64,000 nucleotides of DNA from Bradyrhizobium sp. C9 (GTDB lineage: Bacteria > Pseudomonadota > Alphaproteobacteria > Rhizobiales > Xanthobacteraceae): positions 62,001-126,000 of the forward strand of contig NZ_NWTG01000021.1 of the NCBI RefSeq assembly GCF_002532045.1. Reading direction: 5' to 3'. The notes beneath the pieces were generated by a model. It was not told the origin of the DNA and did not search any database. It saw only the letters and a list, made by a program, of their open reading frames with translations. Positions 62,488 to 64,000 of this stretch are shown here, piece by piece; positions within the stretch are counted from its first letter, which is position 1; each line of letters begins with the position of its first letter. The position numbers were made by a program, and so were the translations under genes.

Positions 62488-64000
62488 CTACTCGGCGGCT
62501 TGCTGCGGACGAAACCCGTCCGGAAAATATTTAATCACCGAAGTCAGCGGATTGGAGGCGGCCTGACCGAGCCCGCAGATCGACGCGTCGCGCATCGCCT
62601 GGCTCAATTGGTCGAGCAGCTCCTTGTTCCAGACCGGCTGCTGCATCAAGAGCACAGCCTTCTCGGTTCCGGCGCGGCAGGGCGTGCATTGCCCGCAGCT
62701 CTCGTCTTCGAAGAACTTCATCAGGTTCAGCGCGGCATCCCTGACGTCATCGGCCTGCGAGAGCACGACGACCGCGGCGGAGCCGATGAAGCAGCCGTAT
62801 TTCTCCAGGGTGCCGAAATCGAGCGGAATATCGTCCATCGAGGCCGGCAGGATGCCGCCGGACGCGCCGCCCGGCAGATAGGCCTGCAAGGTATGGCCGT
62901 CGGCCATACCGCCGCAGAACTCATCGATCAGCTCGCGCAGGGTGATCCCGGCCGGCGCGAGCTTGACGCCGGGATCCTTGACGCGTCCCGACACCGAGAA
63001 GCTGCGCAGGCCATGACGCTCGTTGCGGCCGTGGCTCTTCCACCAGTCGGCGCCCTTCTCGACGATGTCGCGCACCCACCACAGCGTCTCGATGTTGTTG
63101 ATCAGCGTCGGCAGGCCGAACAGCCCGACCTGGAACGGATATGGGGGCTTGTGCCGCGGCAGGCCGCGCTTGCCCTCGATCGATTCCAGCAGCGAGGATT
63201 CCTCGCCGCAGATATAGGCGCCGGCGCCGCGCCGCAGATGCAGCACAGGGCCATCCGGCGGGAGCTTTGCGATCTCGCGTGCGAGGATCTCGCGGCAGGC
63301 CGGGTACTCGTCGCGGATGTAGATGTAGACTTCCGGCGCCTCGACCACGTGGGCGCCGATCAGCATGCCCTCGAGGAAGCGATGCGGATCGCGCTCAAGA
63401 TAGTAGCGGTCCTTGATGGTGCCAGGCTCGCCCTCGTCGCCGTTCACCGCCATCAGCCGCGGACCGGGTTCGCCGAGCACGGCGCGCCACTTGCGCCCGG
63501 TGGGGAAACCGGCGCCGCCGAGACCGCGCAACGACGCATCGTCGAGCGCCTTCAGCAGGTCTTCGCGCGGCAGTTCGCCCGAGCGCAGCCGCGTCAGCAG
63601 CTGGTATCCGCCGTCGGCGACATAGGCGTCGTATTCGACGTAAGGCGGCAGATGCACATGGGTGTCGCCGCTCTTCGCCGCAGCGAGCACGTTGCTGACG
63701 GTCGCATGATCGATGAAGTTGTGGCCGACCTCCGCAGCGGGTGCGGTGTCGCATCGGCCAACGCACGGCGCCCGCACGACGCGGATGCCGGGGCCGGCGC
63801 GGCTCTGCAGATCCTTCAGCAACTTCTCGCCGCCGAGCATCGCGCAGGTCAGCGAATCGCACACCCGCACGGTGAGCGGCGCGATGTCAGGTTCGCCTTC
63901 CTTCACGATATCGAAATGCGCATAGAAGGTCGCGGTCTCGAACACTTCGGCGAATGACAGCTTCATCTCATCGGCGAGCGCCGCAAGATGCTGCGCCGAG
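62488..64000 (-). CDS. fdsB: formate dehydrogenase FdsG-FdsB fusion, 5' end beyond the window
   Basis: The open frame continues past the right edge (SAQHLAALADEMKLSFAEV), so the start is not in the window; the ATG at 63966 is internal. The first part is a NuoE/FdsG-like thioredoxin-fold domain with 2Fe-2S cysteines (CDSLTC and CVGRC). The second is NuoF/FdsB-like: the NADH/FMN region GLRGLGGAGFPTGRKW with NGDEGEPGTIKDR and the 4Fe-4S motif CGQCTPCRAGTEK near the C-terminus. It transfers electrons from FdsA to NAD+. The reading is secure; only the N-terminus is missing. Confidence 0.93.
   Translation of the reverse strand, partial: SAQHLAALADEMKLSFAEVFETATFYAHFDIVKEGEPDIAPLTVRVCDSLTCAMLGGEKLLKDLQSRAGPGIRVVRAPCVGRCDTAPAAEVGHNFIDHATVSNVLAAAKSGDTHVHLPPYVEYDAYVADGGYQLLTRLRSGELPREDLLKALDDASLRGLGGAGFPTGRKWRAVLGEPGPRLMAVNGDEGEPGTIKDRYYLERDPHRFLEGMLIGAHVVEAPEVYIYIRDEYPACREILAREIAKLPPDGPVLHLRRGAGAYICGEESSLLESIEGKRGLPRHKPPYPFQVGLFGLPTLINNIETLWWVRDIVEKGADWWKSHGRNERHGLRSFSVSGRVKDPGVKLAPAGITLRELIDEFCGGMADGHTLQAYLPGGASGGILPASMDDIPLDFGTLEKYGCFIGSAAVVVLSQADDVRDAALNLMKFFEDESCGQCTPCRAGTEKAVLLMQQPVWNKELLDQLSQAMRDASICGLGQAASNPLTSVIKYFPDGFRPQQAAE

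Noticed and set aside
61516..63957. 813-codon plus-strand open frame opposite fdsA and fdsB
   Set aside because: Antisense to two well-defined formate dehydrogenase genes and without any recognisable domain.

Overview
The window looks like a chromosome segment of a Bradyrhizobium-type alphaproteobacterium (Nitrobacteraceae). The support is high GC, dense minus-strand operons with ATGA-type overlaps, and two kinds of dispersed palindromic elements (49396-49465 and 51453-51573) that I recall as common in Bradyrhizobium and Rhodopseudomonas genomes. The left 48 kb is accessory catabolism. A decayed tyrosine integrase (47671-48346) lying directly against a tRNA-Lys(CTT) gene (48408-48483) marks what is probably the edge of an old genomic island. 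The right 15 kb (Spy-like protein, TRAP transporter, ExoD, formate dehydrogenase) reads as ordinary chromosome.

Region 1 (1-13.5 kb) is an organosulfur-scavenging locus. It has two NtaA/SnaA/DszA-type flavin monooxygenases, an SsuD-like monooxygenase, a DszC/SfnB-like flavoprotein, a flavin reductase, a serine O-acetyltransferase, an Ssu/Tau-type ABC transporter, a TauD-type dioxygenase, an FAD-dependent oxidoreductase broken by a one-base frameshift, and a methyltransferase.

Region 2 (13.7-29.6 kb) is the centrepiece: an apparently complete pyridine-carboxylate pathway of the picolinate (pic) type known from Alcaligenes faecalis JQ135. A molybdenum hydroxylase (PicA-like) would 6-hydroxylate picolinate. 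A Rieske system (PicB-like) would 3-hydroxylate the product. An amidohydrolase-family decarboxylase (PicC-like) would give 2,5-dihydroxypyridine. NicX/PicD, NicD/PicE, NicF/PicF and NicE/PicG homologues would take that to fumarate. An MHS-family importer, an orphan periplasmic binding protein and a MarR regulator (PicR-like) complete the set. The Rieske ferredoxin, ferredoxin reductase and oxygenase alpha subunit are fused in one 950-residue protein, and the small Fe-S subunit of the molybdoenzyme is joined to a CoxG-like domain across a frameshift. Three copies of a MarR-type operator mark the cluster.

Region 3 (30.2-32.5 kb) holds an AhpD-like protein, an NTF2-like protein and an AraC regulator. 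Region 4 (32.7-47.4 kb) is a second catabolic unit: a branched-chain-amino-acid-type ABC transporter, a GlcD-type oxidase, a giant indolepyruvate:ferredoxin oxidoreductase-like enzyme and a YciI protein in one operon, and a Rieske oxygenase (alpha, beta) with an LldD-type 2-hydroxyacid oxidase in another. Three near-identical palindromes in front of the two operons and a tetR gene point to one TetR regulon. Its substrate cannot be read from the sequence; an aromatic 2-hydroxy or 2-oxo acid is my guess.

Region 5 (48.4-64 kb) contains tRNA-Lys, an LTXXQ protein, a DctPQM TRAP transporter, several small membrane or secreted proteins, a LivK-type binding protein, ExoD, a ModA-like protein, a dienelactone-hydrolase-family protein, and fdsA with a fused fdsG-fdsB gene cut by the right edge of the window.
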